DNA of 64,000 bases. Origin: JAAYVZ01 sp035384965. Lineage in GTDB: Bacteria; Acidobacteriota; Thermoanaerobaculia; Thermoanaerobaculales; Thermoanaerobaculaceae. Position numbers and translations under genes: made by a program. Each line of letters starts with the position of its first letter. Position 1 is the stretch's first letter. Where the stretch lies: NCBI GenBank assembly GCA_035384965.1, contig DAOOJE010000007.1, forward strand, positions 1 through 64,000, in the 5' to 3' direction. The notes beneath the pieces were generated by a model. The model was not told where the DNA came from and ran no database searches. It saw only the letters and a program-made list of their open reading frames with translations. This document shows positions 11,745 to 18,990 of the stretch, piece by piece.

Positions 11745-11876
11745 ATGAGGGACTGCGAGTTGGACCTGTTGCTCGTCTGGTGGTGGGTGCGGGTCTTCGA
11801 GGAGCGTCGGCCCGGGTGCGCCGCCGGGCGCCGGGGGTGGTGTAGACGCGGGGCGAGCGAACGCTCGCCCCGCTGA
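11745..11876 (+). CDS. Doubtful 43-aa ORF after citrate synthase
   Basis: A short frame starts at ATG 11745 and reads MRDCELDLLLVWWWVRVF, a Trp-rich hydrophobic stretch, then an Arg-rich tail that runs through the terminator hairpin. A weak purine run (GAGAGGG) precedes the start. Because it overlaps the terminator and turns to low complexity, it is more likely non-coding than a small membrane peptide. Confidence 0.15.
   Translation: MRDCELDLLLVWWWVRVFEERRPGCAAGRRGWCRRGASERSPR
11848..11873. terminator. Perfect 12-bp hairpin between convergent units
   Basis: Two perfectly complementary 12-nt arms (GCGGGGCGAGCG and CGCTCGCCCCGC) flank a 2-nt loop, 160 bp after the citrate synthase stop and 10 bp from the end of the convergent gene at 11884. 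There is no T tract on either side, so it may act as a bidirectional barrier or mRNA 3'-end stabiliser, not as a textbook intrinsic terminator. Confidence 0.6.
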
Positions 11877-11883
11877 CGTCCGC

Positions 11884-12306
11884 TCAAGTTCTGTCGGTGC
11901 CGTGACGGTGGGGGCAGGTGTGACCCTTGGCCTGCTCCTTCCCGTGGTCACATGCCTTGGCCGTGCCGTGGTCGCACTCCCTCGCGGCGTGCTTCTGCAG
12001 CGCCTTGACCTGCTCGGGGTCGCTGGAGGTGGCTGTGATGACGGCGCCGTCCTCGGTGTTCTCGACCGTGCGCACGACGCCCTTGGCGCTCATCGGGCAG
12101 GCGCTGCCGCACCCCTTGGCGGCCCTGGCCTGGGCCTCGGCCCGCAGCTCGGCGTTCTCGCAGTGCAGGGTGATTCTGACGCCGTTGTCGAGGTTCTCGA
12201 CGGTCCGCTGCATGCCCTTGGCGCGCAGGCACCCTTCGTGATCGTCGGCCATGATCGGCATGGCCACCAACAGGACGAGACCCAGTACGAAAAGAAGACG
12301 CTTCAT
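11884..12306 (-). CDS. Exported His/Cys-rich protein, putative metal binder
   Basis: The 140-aa protein has a signal peptide (MKRLLFVLGLVLLVAMPIMA). An internal duplication follows: both halves share the pattern AKG-x2-RTVEN-x3-G-x2-IT (around residues 28-45 and 72-89). The C-terminal tail is rich in metal ligands (CDHG twice, then HTCPHRHG). Start ATG 12306 overlaps the stop of the preceding gene as ATGA, so it is the last gene of the sigma-factor operon. A periplasmic metal-chelating or metal-buffering role is inferred from the His/Cys tail and from the sensor next door; no family name is known to me. Confidence 0.6.
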   Translation of the reverse strand: MKRLLFVLGLVLLVAMPIMADDHEGCLRAKGMQRTVENLDNGVRITLHCENAELRAEAQARAAKGCGSACPMSAKGVVRTVENTEDGAVITATSSDPEQVKALQKHAARECDHGTAKACDHGKEQAKGHTCPHRHGTDRT

Positions 12307-12740
12307 GCTCTTTCCTTTTCTGTGGATTGCGGCTGCGCGGAGTCGACGGGTGGTGTCCGGGGGCCGGGGGACGGGGCGCAGCACCCATCGCCCGGGTTTC
12401 GCCACGGACACAGTTGCTTGTTGAGATCCTCGAGATGCCGTGCTCGCTCCGAGGGGGCCGCCCGGCAGCAGGTGGCGATCCACCGCTCGACGGCCGCCTC
12501 GAGGCGGTGATGGCGCAGCGCCCCGAGCCGCTGCAGTGCGGCGCGGACCGCGGTGCGATCCGGCTCGGGAGCGCACAGCAGCCGCGCCAGCTCCTCGCGG
12601 ATCGCGCGCTCCTCGGCACACGGCGCGGGGGTGGCGAGCGTCGCCGCCGTGACGGCGCGCAGCCGCCACCACGCCGAGGCCGCCAGCACGTTGAGGGCCA
12701 GGGAGGCGATCAAGGCGACAGCGAGCCAGCGGGTCCTCAC
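12303..12740 (-). CDS. Membrane-anchored periplasmic metal-sensor-like protein (Metal_resist/CnrX-like)
   Basis: In this 145-aa protein an N-terminal anchor (WLAVALIASLALNVLAASAW) is followed by a helical periplasmic domain with ERAIREELARLL and LGALRHHRLEAAVERW, ending in a Cys/Pro-rich tail. Size, anchor and the all-helical domain fit the heavy-metal sensor group that includes CnrX, ZraP and Spy-like proteins. The GTG at 12740 overlaps the anti-sigma stop (GTGA), and its own end overlaps the next start. In Cnr systems the sensor relays Ni/Co to an anti-sigma factor, and the context here argues for the same logic. The metal is unknown. Confidence 0.55.
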   Translation of the reverse strand: MRTRWLAVALIASLALNVLAASAWWRLRAVTAATLATPAPCAEERAIREELARLLCAPEPDRTAVRAALQRLGALRHHRLEAAVERWIATCCRAAPSERARHLEDLNKQLCPWRNPGDGCCAPSPGPRTPPVDSAQPQSTEKERA

Positions 12741-13174
12741 GGCTGCCTCCCGGGCTGGTTCGAGGCTGCCTCGAACGCCGTCAGCTCCGGCGCCGCGAGC
12801 GCCGCCATGACCTCTGCCGCCGGGCCCGGCGCCGGGACGAGCGTGCCGCCCAGGTTCCACCCGGCGGCGGCCGCAGCGAGCAGCAGCGCGGCGAGGCCGA
12901 GGCGGCCGGCGGGCGAGAGCGCTACCCACCACAGCGGCGCGCCCACCTGCGGCGCGCTCACCGCCCGGGCGCAGGCGCGGGTGGCGAATCCCGGCGGCAG
13001 TGCGTGTGCGGCTGGCGCCAGCGCCTCGCTGACCAGGCGCCACCGAGCCGCTTCGGCCTGGCACTCCGGGCAGTCGGCGAGATGTCTCTCCACGCGCGCG
13101 GCCGCCGCCGGCTCCAGCTCGCCGTCGAGCCAGCGTGCAACGAGTGCGAGTTCGGGGTGCGCGTCAGGCATCAT
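12737..13174 (-). CDS. Zinc-type anti-sigma factor (ZAS, zf-HC2)
   Basis: The 145-aa protein has the ZAS motif His31-x3-Cys35-x2-Cys38 (HLADCPEC) in its first 40 residues. A probable transmembrane helix follows (LGLAALLLAAAAAGWNLG, about residues 91-108), and then a short periplasmic tail. It should hold the ECF factor encoded 13 bp upstream at the membrane and release it on a periplasmic signal. Coupling to the sensor-like gene by a GTGA overlap supports a three-part signalling unit. Confidence 0.75.
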   Translation of the reverse strand: MMPDAHPELALVARWLDGELEPAAAARVERHLADCPECQAEAARWRLVSEALAPAAHALPPGFATRACARAVSAPQVGAPLWWVALSPAGRLGLAALLLAAAAAGWNLGGTLVPAPGPAAEVMAALAAPELTAFEAASNQPGRQP

Positions 13175-13187
13175 CGTTCCACCTCCT

Positions 13188-13781
13188 CTAACCCCAACTC
13201 GAGGGTTTTCCTTCGGTCCGGAAGGCAGCCAGTCGCGGGCGCAGCCGGGCGCGTGCCCGCGACAGCAACGATTCGACCGCTGCCGCCGATACCCCGAGCG
13301 CCTCGGCGATCTCCTCGTAGCGCAGGCCGCCCACGGTCTTCAGCAAGAGGGCGAACCGCTGGGCCGTGGGCAGGGAGGCCAGCTCGCCGGCCAGCAGGCG
13401 GCGCAGCTGGCTGGAGGCCGCGAGGCGTTCGGGGTCGGGAGCCCCGTCGGCCGGCTCCAGCTCCTGGCCGTCGTCGAGGGCGAGAGACACTTCCGGGGGG
13501 CGGCGCTTCCATCCCCGCTGGCGGTTGAGGGCCAGCCGGGTCGCGATCGTGAACAGGTAGGTGCGAACCGTGGCGGCAGGGCGCCAGCGATGGCGCGCGC
13601 GCCACAGGCGGATGAAGGCCTCCTGCGCGATGTCCTCGGCCTCGTGGCCGCGGCTGCCGAGCGAGCGCTCGACGAACGCCAGCAGCGCCGGCCCCACCGC
13701 CTCGACGAGCTCGGACAGGGCATGCTCGTCGTCGGCAGCGATGCGCAGCATGAGGTCGTGGTGGGGATCGATCTGCTTCAA
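13188..13781 (-). CDS. ECF (sigma-70 family) RNA polymerase sigma factor
   Basis: In this 197-aa protein region 2 is visible as GHEAEDIAQEAFIRLWRAR with the promoter-melting stretch VRTYLFTIATRLALNRQR. Region 4 is LASLPTAQRFALLLKTVGGL followed by the helix-turn-helix EEIAEALGVSAAAVESLLSR. Length and the absence of regions 1 and 3 fit the ECF group. It is the first gene of the leftward operon and begins 9 bp after the 3' end of tRNA-Cys on the same strand, so it may be read from the tRNA promoter. Autoregulation is usual for such operons, but no ECF-type promoter was identified. Confidence 0.85.
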   Translation of the reverse strand: MKQIDPHHDLMLRIAADDEHALSELVEAVGPALLAFVERSLGSRGHEAEDIAQEAFIRLWRARHRWRPAATVRTYLFTIATRLALNRQRGWKRRPPEVSLALDDGQELEPADGAPDPERLAASSQLRRLLAGELASLPTAQRFALLLKTVGGLRYEEIAEALGVSAAAVESLLSRARARLRPRLAAFRTEGKPSSWG

Positions 13782-13790
13782 GCAGGCGGA

Positions 13791-13865
13791 TGGAGGTGAC
13801 GGGCGGATTCGAACCGCCGAATGGGGGCTTTGCAGGCCCCTGCCTTACCACTTGGCTACGTCACC
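13791..13865 (-). tRNA. tRNA-Cys (anticodon GCA)
   Basis: The minus strand folds as a full cloverleaf. The 7-bp acceptor is GGTGACG/CGTCACC. The D arm contains AGCCAAGTGGTAAGGC, the anticodon loop is CTGCAAA with GCA, and the T arm contains GGTTCGAATCC. The discriminator is T (U73), as expected for tRNA-Cys, and CCA is genome-encoded at 13793-13791. Only 9 bp separate its end from the ECF sigma start. Confidence 0.95.
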
Positions 13866-13875
13866 GCCACCGAGC

Positions 13876-13905
13876 AGTGTAGGCGGGCTCGGTCGCCGGT
13901 GTCAA
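13876..13905 (-). promoter_or_regulatory. Sigma-70 promoter for tRNA-Cys
   Basis: On the minus strand TTGACA (13905-13900) and TACACT (13881-13876) are 18 bp apart. The tRNA 5' end is 10 bp further, so transcription would begin at or very near the mature 5' end. The same promoter may also feed the sigma-factor operon. Confidence 0.75.
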
Positions 13906-13913
13906 TCGCGGGA

Positions 13914-13947
13914 CCGGGCGGGACGGCCTCGCGGCGGTCCCGCCCGG
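13914..13947. terminator. Strong GC hairpin after the M35 remnant
   Basis: Arms CCGGGCGGGAC (13914-13924) and GTCCCGCCCGG (13937-13947) are perfectly complementary with a 12-nt loop. It lies just downstream of the minus-strand peptidase remnant and upstream of the tRNA-Cys promoter, so it would insulate the tRNA. There is no T tract. Confidence 0.5.
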
Positions 13948-13972
13948 GTGCATTCAAGGGCTGCCGACCCGC

Positions 13973-14371
13973 TCAGGGAGCATAGGTCGTTGCGTATGCG
14001 TAGTTGTCGGCGTTGCGAAGGGCGTCGTACGGCCTGCTGATCGCCAGGTTCTGACAGTTCGTGTAGCCGTTGGTGACGTCGTCAGCGCCGGCCACGGTGT
14101 TCCAGTGGAACGACTCGTGGGCGATGGTGTGTGCCTTGCCGGACGTGCTCTGGTTCCAGAACGCAGCGCAAATGTAGATGCGGTTCGACGTCGTCTTGTA
14201 GGTGTAGGCGATGTAGTTGCTCTGGCAGTACGGCGCGTAGGAGCCGCAGTAGTAGTCCACCGTCTGCCCGAGCCGGGTGTAGGAGTTGTAAAAGCGGCCG
14301 CGCACGGTGGAGACGTACGACGAGATGGTCCCGAACGACCGTGGACTCCCGTGCCGCGAGGCAAGGGGCGG
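13973..14371 (-). pseudogene. 5'-truncated M35-family (deuterolysin/aspzincin) metallopeptidase
   Basis: The open frame covers 132 codons. It includes the M35 zinc site HESFH (AHTIAHESFHW) and the third-ligand region GADDVTNGYTNCQNLA, then NADNYAYATTYAP at the C-terminus, as in peptidyl-Lys metalloendopeptidases. The preceding part (YYCGSYAPYCQSNYIAYTYK) is also family-like. The frame is closed by a stop at about 14370, with no ATG upstream; the first possible start is GTG 14305. A signal peptide, a propeptide and the first part of the catalytic domain are missing, so it is probably a deletion remnant next to recA. A tiny secreted form cannot be excluded. Confidence 0.65.
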
Positions 14372-14395
14372 TTATACTGACCCCCGCGCGGGCCC

Positions 14396-14424
14396 TTGAC
14401 GGGCGGCGCCTCGGGGGGTAGGGT
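14396..14424 (+). promoter_or_regulatory. Probable recA promoter
   Basis: TTGACG (14396-14401) and TAGGGT (14419-14424) are separated by 17 bp, and the recA ATG lies 59 nt further. No clear LexA box was recognised between them. A separate TATACT at 14373-14378 lacks a partner -35. Confidence 0.55.
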
Positions 14425-14483
14425 GGTCGTACAGCTTGCGGGCTGTCCCTCCCACGCCGGGCCCCACGAGAAAGGACGTGTGT

Positions 14484-15512
14484 ATGTCTGAGATCGGGCA
14501 AGACAAGATGAAGGCGTTGGAGACCGCCATGGCGCAAATCGAGCGCCAGTTCGGCAAGGGCGCGATCATGCGGCTCGGCCAGCAGGAGGCCATGGCCGTG
14601 AGCGTGCTGTCGACCGGCTCGATCGGGCTCGACGCCGCGCTCGGAGTGGGCGGGGTGCCGCGGGGACGGGTGGTGGAAATTTACGGTCCCGAGTCGTCGG
14701 GCAAGACCACGCTGGCGCTGCACGTCATCGCCAACGCGCAGAAGGCGGGCGGGCTGGCGGCGTTCATCGACGCCGAGCACGCTCTCGACCCCGAGTACTG
14801 CGGGAAGCTCGGGGTCAACGTCGACGAGCTGCTGGTGGCGCAGCCCGACAACGGCGAGCAGGCGCTCGAGATCGCCGAGACGCTCATCCGCTCCGGTTCG
14901 GTGGACGTTATCGTCATCGACTCGGTGGCGGCGCTGGTGCCGCGCGCCGAGCTCGAAGGCGAGATGGGCGACGCGGCCGTCGGCCTGCAGGCGCGCCTGA
15001 TGTCACAGGCTCTCCGGAAGCTCACGGCGATCGTCTCCAAGTCCAAGACCTGCGTGATCTTCATCAACCAGATCCGGGAAAAGATCGGGGTCATGTTCGG
15101 CAACCCGGAGACCACCACCGGCGGGCGCGCCCTCAAGTTCTACGCCTCGGTGCGCCTCGACATCCGTCGCATCGGCGCCATCAAGTCGGGCGAGGAAGTG
15201 GTGGGCAACCGCACCAAGGTGAAGGTGGTCAAGAACAAAGTCGCGGCGCCGTTTCGGGTCGCCGAGTTCGACATCCTCTACGGCGAGGGCATCTCGCGTC
15301 TCGGCGAGCTGCTCGATCTCGGCCTCGACCAGCGGCTCGTCACCAAGTCGGGCACCTGGCTGTCGTACGGTGAGACCCGTCTGGGCCAGGGGCGGGAAAA
15401 CGCCCGCGCCTTCCTCAAGGAGCACCCCGAGGTGGCGGCCGACATCGAGAACAAGCTGCGCGAGCGGGCCCCCAGCCTGGCCCGCGTGGCGGCGGGCTCG
15501 GACGAGGGCTGA
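14484..15512 (+). CDS. recA: Recombinase RecA
   Basis: The 342-aa protein carries the RecA signatures: Walker A GPESSGKTTLALH, the MAW-type stretch AALVPRAELEGEMGD, loop 2 NQIREKIGVMFGNPETTTGG, and the ALKFYASVRLDIRRI core. The ATG at 14484 has GAGAAAGGA 8-16 nt upstream and leaves the usual short N-terminal helix. It forms ssDNA filaments for homologous recombination and the SOS response. Its stop overlaps the next start (TGATG), so an oxidoreductase gene is co-translated with it, which is an unusual neighbour. Confidence 0.97.
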   Translation: MSEIGQDKMKALETAMAQIERQFGKGAIMRLGQQEAMAVSVLSTGSIGLDAALGVGGVPRGRVVEIYGPESSGKTTLALHVIANAQKAGGLAAFIDAEHALDPEYCGKLGVNVDELLVAQPDNGEQALEIAETLIRSGSVDVIVIDSVAALVPRAELEGEMGDAAVGLQARLMSQALRKLTAIVSKSKTCVIFINQIREKIGVMFGNPETTTGGRALKFYASVRLDIRRIGAIKSGEEVVGNRTKVKVVKNKVAAPFRVAEFDILYGEGISRLGELLDLGLDQRLVTKSGTWLSYGETRLGQGRENARAFLKEHPEVAADIENKLRERAPSLARVAAGSDEG

Positions 15513-16510
15513 TGCGCGGGTGGCAGGTGCCCCGCTACGGGGGACCCGAGGTTTTCCGTCTCTGCGACCTCCAGGATCCCCACCCCGGGCCGGGCGAGGT
15601 CGTCGTCCGGGTCCGGGCGATCGGCCTCAATTTCGCCGACTGCATGTCCCGACAGGGGGTCTACCCTGGGGTGCCGGACCCACCGTTCGTGCCGGGGATG
15701 GAGGTGGCCGGCGAGGTGGCGGCGGTCGGGGACGGCGTGGCTGAGCCGAGGCCGGGGGCCCGCGTCGTGGCGGTTCCCATCTTCGGCGGGCACGCGGAAA
15801 AGGTCCGCGTGCCCGCCCGCTACACCTTCCCGCTCCCGCCCGGCGTGGACTGGCAGACCGGCGCGGCGCTGGCCGTCACCGGCCTCACTGCCAACCATGC
15901 GCTCTTCACCCTGGGGCGAATTCGTGTCGGCGAGCGGGTGGCCATCACCGCGGCGGCCGGCGGCGTCGGCACGATGGCGATCCAGATGGCCGTCAACGCC
16001 GGGGCGCGAGTGCTGGCCGTGGCGTCCACGGCCGAAAAGCAGGTGTTGGCCACCCGGCTGGGCGCCCACGACGTGGTGGGGTACGAGGGCTACCCCGCGG
16101 CGCTCGCGAGCGGCGTGGACGTGGTCATGGACGCGGTTGGCGGGCGGCTGTTCAGGCCGGGGTGGCGTGCGCTGCGGCCGGACGGCCGCTACATCTTGTA
16201 CGGGTTCGCCACGGCGGCGGGGGCGCGGTCGATCCGCCGCTTCCGGGCGGGGCTCGAGATCCTGCGCATGGGCACGGTCAGACCCCTCCCCATGGTCTCG
16301 CAGTGCCGCACGCTGGCGGGGTTCAACCTCTCGCTCGTGCCGCATCTCGCCGGCGAACTGAGGGAGCGCTTCGCCAGCATCCTCGCACTGGTGACGGTGG
16401 GGGAACTCAAGCCGGTGATCGGCGCCGTGCTCCCCTTCGCCGAGTTGCCGCGAGCCCATGCCTTGCTGCAGGGACGCCAGTCCACCGGCAAGGTCGTCGT
16501 CGAGCTGTAG
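15512..16510 (+). CDS. Zinc-independent MDR-family NADPH:quinone oxidoreductase-like protein
   Basis: The 332-aa protein is a medium-chain dehydrogenase/reductase. It has the GroES-like N-domain (GPGEVVVRVRAIGLNFAD), VPGMEVAGEVAAVG, and a Rossmann NADPH site (AAAGGVGTMAIQMAVNAGA). The catalytic and structural zinc Cys/His sets of alcohol dehydrogenases are absent, which places it with quinone oxidoreductase, VAT-1 or enoyl-reductase types. It begins within the recA stop codon. A 138-bp gap follows, so it likely ends the recA unit. Confidence 0.85.
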   Translation: MRGWQVPRYGGPEVFRLCDLQDPHPGPGEVVVRVRAIGLNFADCMSRQGVYPGVPDPPFVPGMEVAGEVAAVGDGVAEPRPGARVVAVPIFGGHAEKVRVPARYTFPLPPGVDWQTGAALAVTGLTANHALFTLGRIRVGERVAITAAAGGVGTMAIQMAVNAGARVLAVASTAEKQVLATRLGAHDVVGYEGYPAALASGVDVVMDAVGGRLFRPGWRALRPDGRYILYGFATAAGARSIRRFRAGLEILRMGTVRPLPMVSQCRTLAGFNLSLVPHLAGELRERFASILALVTVGELKPVIGAVLPFAELPRAHALLQGRQSTGKVVVEL

Positions 16511-16573
16511 GGCGCCCTTCCGCAGCCCTGCGGGCGGATGGCCTCGATCACGCCGTGTTTGGGGTCGTAACCT

Positions 16574-16601
16574 CCCGACTCTCGGCCGGGCAGCTCGGGG
16601 A
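16574..16601. repeat. Family-A heptamer repeat (degenerate)
   Basis: Four consecutive 7-nt units can be read: CCCGACT, CTCGGCC, GGGCAGC, TCGGGGA. The first three align with the arrays at 26390 and 46176 (CTCGACT, CTCGACC, GGGCRGG). It lies in the gap before the NtrC-type regulator. Confidence 0.45.
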
Positions 16602-16612
16602 CGCCCTCGGCC

Positions 16613-16640
16613 TTCGACCGGGGGCCGGTTGGGGTACACT
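16613..16640 (+). promoter_or_regulatory. Likely leaderless promoter of the NtrC-type regulator
   Basis: TACACT at 16635-16640 ends 8 nt before the GTG start at 16649, so transcription should start at or within a base or two of the start codon. There is no Shine-Dalgarno. A weak -35 (TTCGAC, 16613-16618) is 16 bp upstream. Confidence 0.5.
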
Positions 16641-16648
16641 CTCCGGCC

Positions 16649-18010
16649 GTGGGTGAAGCGGGACGCGTCCTCGTGGTCGACGACAATGCGGCCAACCGGC
16701 TCGTGGTGAAGACGATCCTCACCGGGGCCGGGTTCGAGGTGAGCGAGGCCGCGGATGCCTTCGCGGCGCTCGACCGGATCGATCGGGAGCAGCCCCACGC
16801 CGTGCTGCTGGACATCAAGATGCCCGGGATGGACGGGCTGGGGCTGCTCGCCAACCTGCGCAGCCGGGGTGTGGACGTGCCGGTGATCGTGCTCACCGGC
16901 CACGGCGACGAGTTCACCGCTGCCTCGTGCCTGGAGGCTGGCGCGGACGCGTTTCTCGACAAGCCGCCGGAGCGCGCCACGCTGCTGCTGACCGTGCAGG
17001 GCGCGGTGCGCCGCGGGAGGCTCGCAGAGGAAAACCGCCGGCTGCGGGGGGCGGGGCAGGAAGAGCCGCCGCTGCTCGGCAGCTCGGCCGTGATGGCGGA
17101 GCTGCGGGAAGGGATCGCCCGGGTGGCGCCGTCGCGCGCCACGGTCCTCGTGGTGGGCGAGTCGGGGACGGGCAAGGAACTGGTGGCGCGCCGGATCCAC
17201 CACCTGTCGCCGCGCGCGCGCCAGGCGTTCGTGCGGGTGAACTGCGCCGCCATCCCCGAGGAGCTCATCGAGTCGGAGCTGTTCGGGCACGAGAAGGGCG
17301 CCTTCACGGGGGCCGTGCGGAGGCAGGTGGGCAAGTTCGTGCAGGCTGACGGCGGCACTATCTTCCTCGATGAGGTCGGGGACATGTCGCTGCGCACGCA
17401 GGCCAAGGTGCTCCGCGTGCTGCAGGACGGCGAGGTGGAGCCGGTGGGCGCCGGCACCGTCGGGCACGTCGACGTGCGCGTCATAGCCGCGACCAACAAG
17501 GATCTCCAGGAGGAGGTCAAGGCCGGGCGGTTCCGCGAAGACCTCTTTTTCCGCCTCTCGGTGGTGGTGCTGCGCACGCCTCCGTTGCGCACCCACCCCG
17601 ACGACATCCCCTCCCTCGTCGAGCACTTCACGCGGCTGGCGTGCGAGGAGTACAGCCGGCGCCCGAAGCGCTGGAGCGCCGAGGCGCTGCGCCAGCTCGC
17701 GGCCTACCCGTTCCCGGGCAACGTCCGGGAGCTCAAGAACATCGTCGAGCGAGCCGTGATCATGCAGCTCGAGGACGAGATCCACCGCGTGGACCTCTTG
17801 CCCGGAGCCCCCACGGTGACGCAGGGGGACGAGGGGGTTTTCACCGCGGCAACGCTCACCGAATTCCAGGAGCAGGCGGAGCGGGCCTATCTCGTGCGCC
17901 AGCTGCAGCGCCACGGGTGGAACGTGGCGGCCACCGCGCGCGCCATCCAGACGCCGCGCTCCAACCTCTACAAGAAGATCGAGGCGTACGGTCTGAAACG
18001 GGAGGATTGA
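16649..18010 (+). CDS. Sigma-54-dependent response regulator (NtrC family)
   Basis: This 453-aa protein has three domains. The receiver (1-120) has acidic pair DD at 11-12, phospho-acceptor Asp55 (LLDIKMPGMDG) and Lys in DKPPE. The AAA+ domain (about 140-370) has Walker A GESGTGKE, the sigma-54 contact loop GAFTGA, Walker B IFLDEVGD and PFPGNVRELKN. A C-terminal Fis-like helix-turn-helix (NVAATARAIQTPRSNLYKKI) completes it. It activates sigma-54 promoters when phosphorylated. No cognate kinase gene is adjacent. Its stop overlaps the pyrE start (TGATG), an unusual pairing. Confidence 0.92.
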   Translation: MGEAGRVLVVDDNAANRLVVKTILTGAGFEVSEAADAFAALDRIDREQPHAVLLDIKMPGMDGLGLLANLRSRGVDVPVIVLTGHGDEFTAASCLEAGADAFLDKPPERATLLLTVQGAVRRGRLAEENRRLRGAGQEEPPLLGSSAVMAELREGIARVAPSRATVLVVGESGTGKELVARRIHHLSPRARQAFVRVNCAAIPEELIESELFGHEKGAFTGAVRRQVGKFVQADGGTIFLDEVGDMSLRTQAKVLRVLQDGEVEPVGAGTVGHVDVRVIAATNKDLQEEVKAGRFREDLFFRLSVVVLRTPPLRTHPDDIPSLVEHFTRLACEEYSRRPKRWSAEALRQLAAYPFPGNVRELKNIVERAVIMQLEDEIHRVDLLPGAPTVTQGDEGVFTAATLTEFQEQAERAYLVRQLQRHGWNVAATARAIQTPRSNLYKKIEAYGLKRED

Positions 18011-18585
18011 TGCACGCCATCACGCTCGACGACATGGCCGAGGCCGGGGCGCTCCTCGAGGGGCACTTCCGGCTCTCGTCGGGTCTGCATTCGACCCGTT
18101 ACCTGCAGTGCGCGGTGTACCTCGCCGAACCGACGCGCGCCGAGGTGGCCGGCCGCCAGCTCGCAGCCCGGCTGCGCACTGCAGCCGCCCAGCTCGTGGT
18201 CTCGCCCGCTCTCGGCGGGGTGATCATCGGCCACGAGGTGGCGCGTGCGCTCGACGTGCCGTTTTTCTTCACCGAGCGCGCCGAGGGTGCGATGGCGCTG
18301 CGCCGGGGGTTCCGGATCGAGGAGGGCACGCGCGTCCTGGTCGTGGAGGATGTCGTGACCACCGGCGGCTCCACCCGCGAGGTGATGGACGTCGTACAGC
18401 GCCACGGCGGCACGGTGGTGGGCGTGGCCTCGATGGTGAACCGCTCGGGGCAGGACAACCCGTTTTCGCCGCTGCCGTACACCGCGCTGTTGACGCTCGA
18501 CATCCCCAACTACCCGCCGGAAAGCTGCCCGCTGTGCGCGGCCGGGGTGCCGGTGATCAAGCCCGGGTCGCGCCCGGGGGCGTGA
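18010..18585 (+). CDS. pyrE: Orotate phosphoribosyltransferase
   Basis: In this 191-aa protein the PRPP-binding motif is VLVVEDVVTTGGST, and the type-I PRTase core includes VVSPALGGVIIGHEVARAL and FFTERAEGAMALRRGF. It makes OMP from orotate and PRPP in UMP synthesis. The start overlaps the regulator stop as TGATG. It ends 4 bp from the convergent DUF2752 gene. Confidence 0.92.
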   Translation: MHAITLDDMAEAGALLEGHFRLSSGLHSTRYLQCAVYLAEPTRAEVAGRQLAARLRTAAAQLVVSPALGGVIIGHEVARALDVPFFFTERAEGAMALRRGFRIEEGTRVLVVEDVVTTGGSTREVMDVVQRHGGTVVGVASMVNRSGQDNPFSPLPYTALLTLDIPNYPPESCPLCAAGVPVIKPGSRPGA

Positions 18586-18588
18586 CGG

Positions 18589-18990
18589 TCAAGGCAGCTC
18601 GACCACCAGCCACACCCAGTTGAGCAGGATCGCACCGAGAACGCCCAGGCGCGTCCACAGCGGCCAGCGCGCGGGGAACTCGGGCACGGGGCCGCCGAAC
18701 GAGACCCACAACGGTGCGCCGACTCCCCCCAGCACGAAGGCGATGCCGGCCAGCGTGGCCAGAGGGTTGAGTGCGAGCGCCCCGAGGAGGTCCGCGTGCA
18801 GCAGCGCGAGGCCGGCACGCGTGGAGCCGCAGGTCGGGCAGGGGATGCCGGTCAGGTGGTGCAGAGGACAGGCTGGCAGCAGAGGGGCGGCAGCCAGCCA
18901 CAGGGGGCGGAGCGCCAGCGCGGACAGCGCGGCGGCGCCCCATAGCCAGGCGAGCTGACGCTCCTCCGGGCCCGCCGGGCGCCACCTCAC
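18589..18990 (-). CDS. DUF2752 small membrane protein
   Basis: This 133-aa protein carries the family signature CPTCGSTRAGLALL, with the preceding CPLHHLTGIP, and has three to four hydrophobic segments. DUF2752 proteins are inner-membrane proteins of unknown function. The GTG at 18990 overlaps the stop of the Yip1-like gene (GTGA), so the two are coupled, a common partnership. Confidence 0.8.
   Translation of the reverse strand: MRWRPAGPEERQLAWLWGAAALSALALRPLWLAAAPLLPACPLHHLTGIPCPTCGSTRAGLALLHADLLGALALNPLATLAGIAFVLGGVGAPLWVSFGGPVPEFPARWPLWTRLGVLGAILLNWVWLVVELP

Noticed and set aside
14373..14378. Perfect TATACT as the recA -10
   Set aside because: No -35 at 15-19 bp; the TTGACG-17-TAGGGT pair downstream is better placed.
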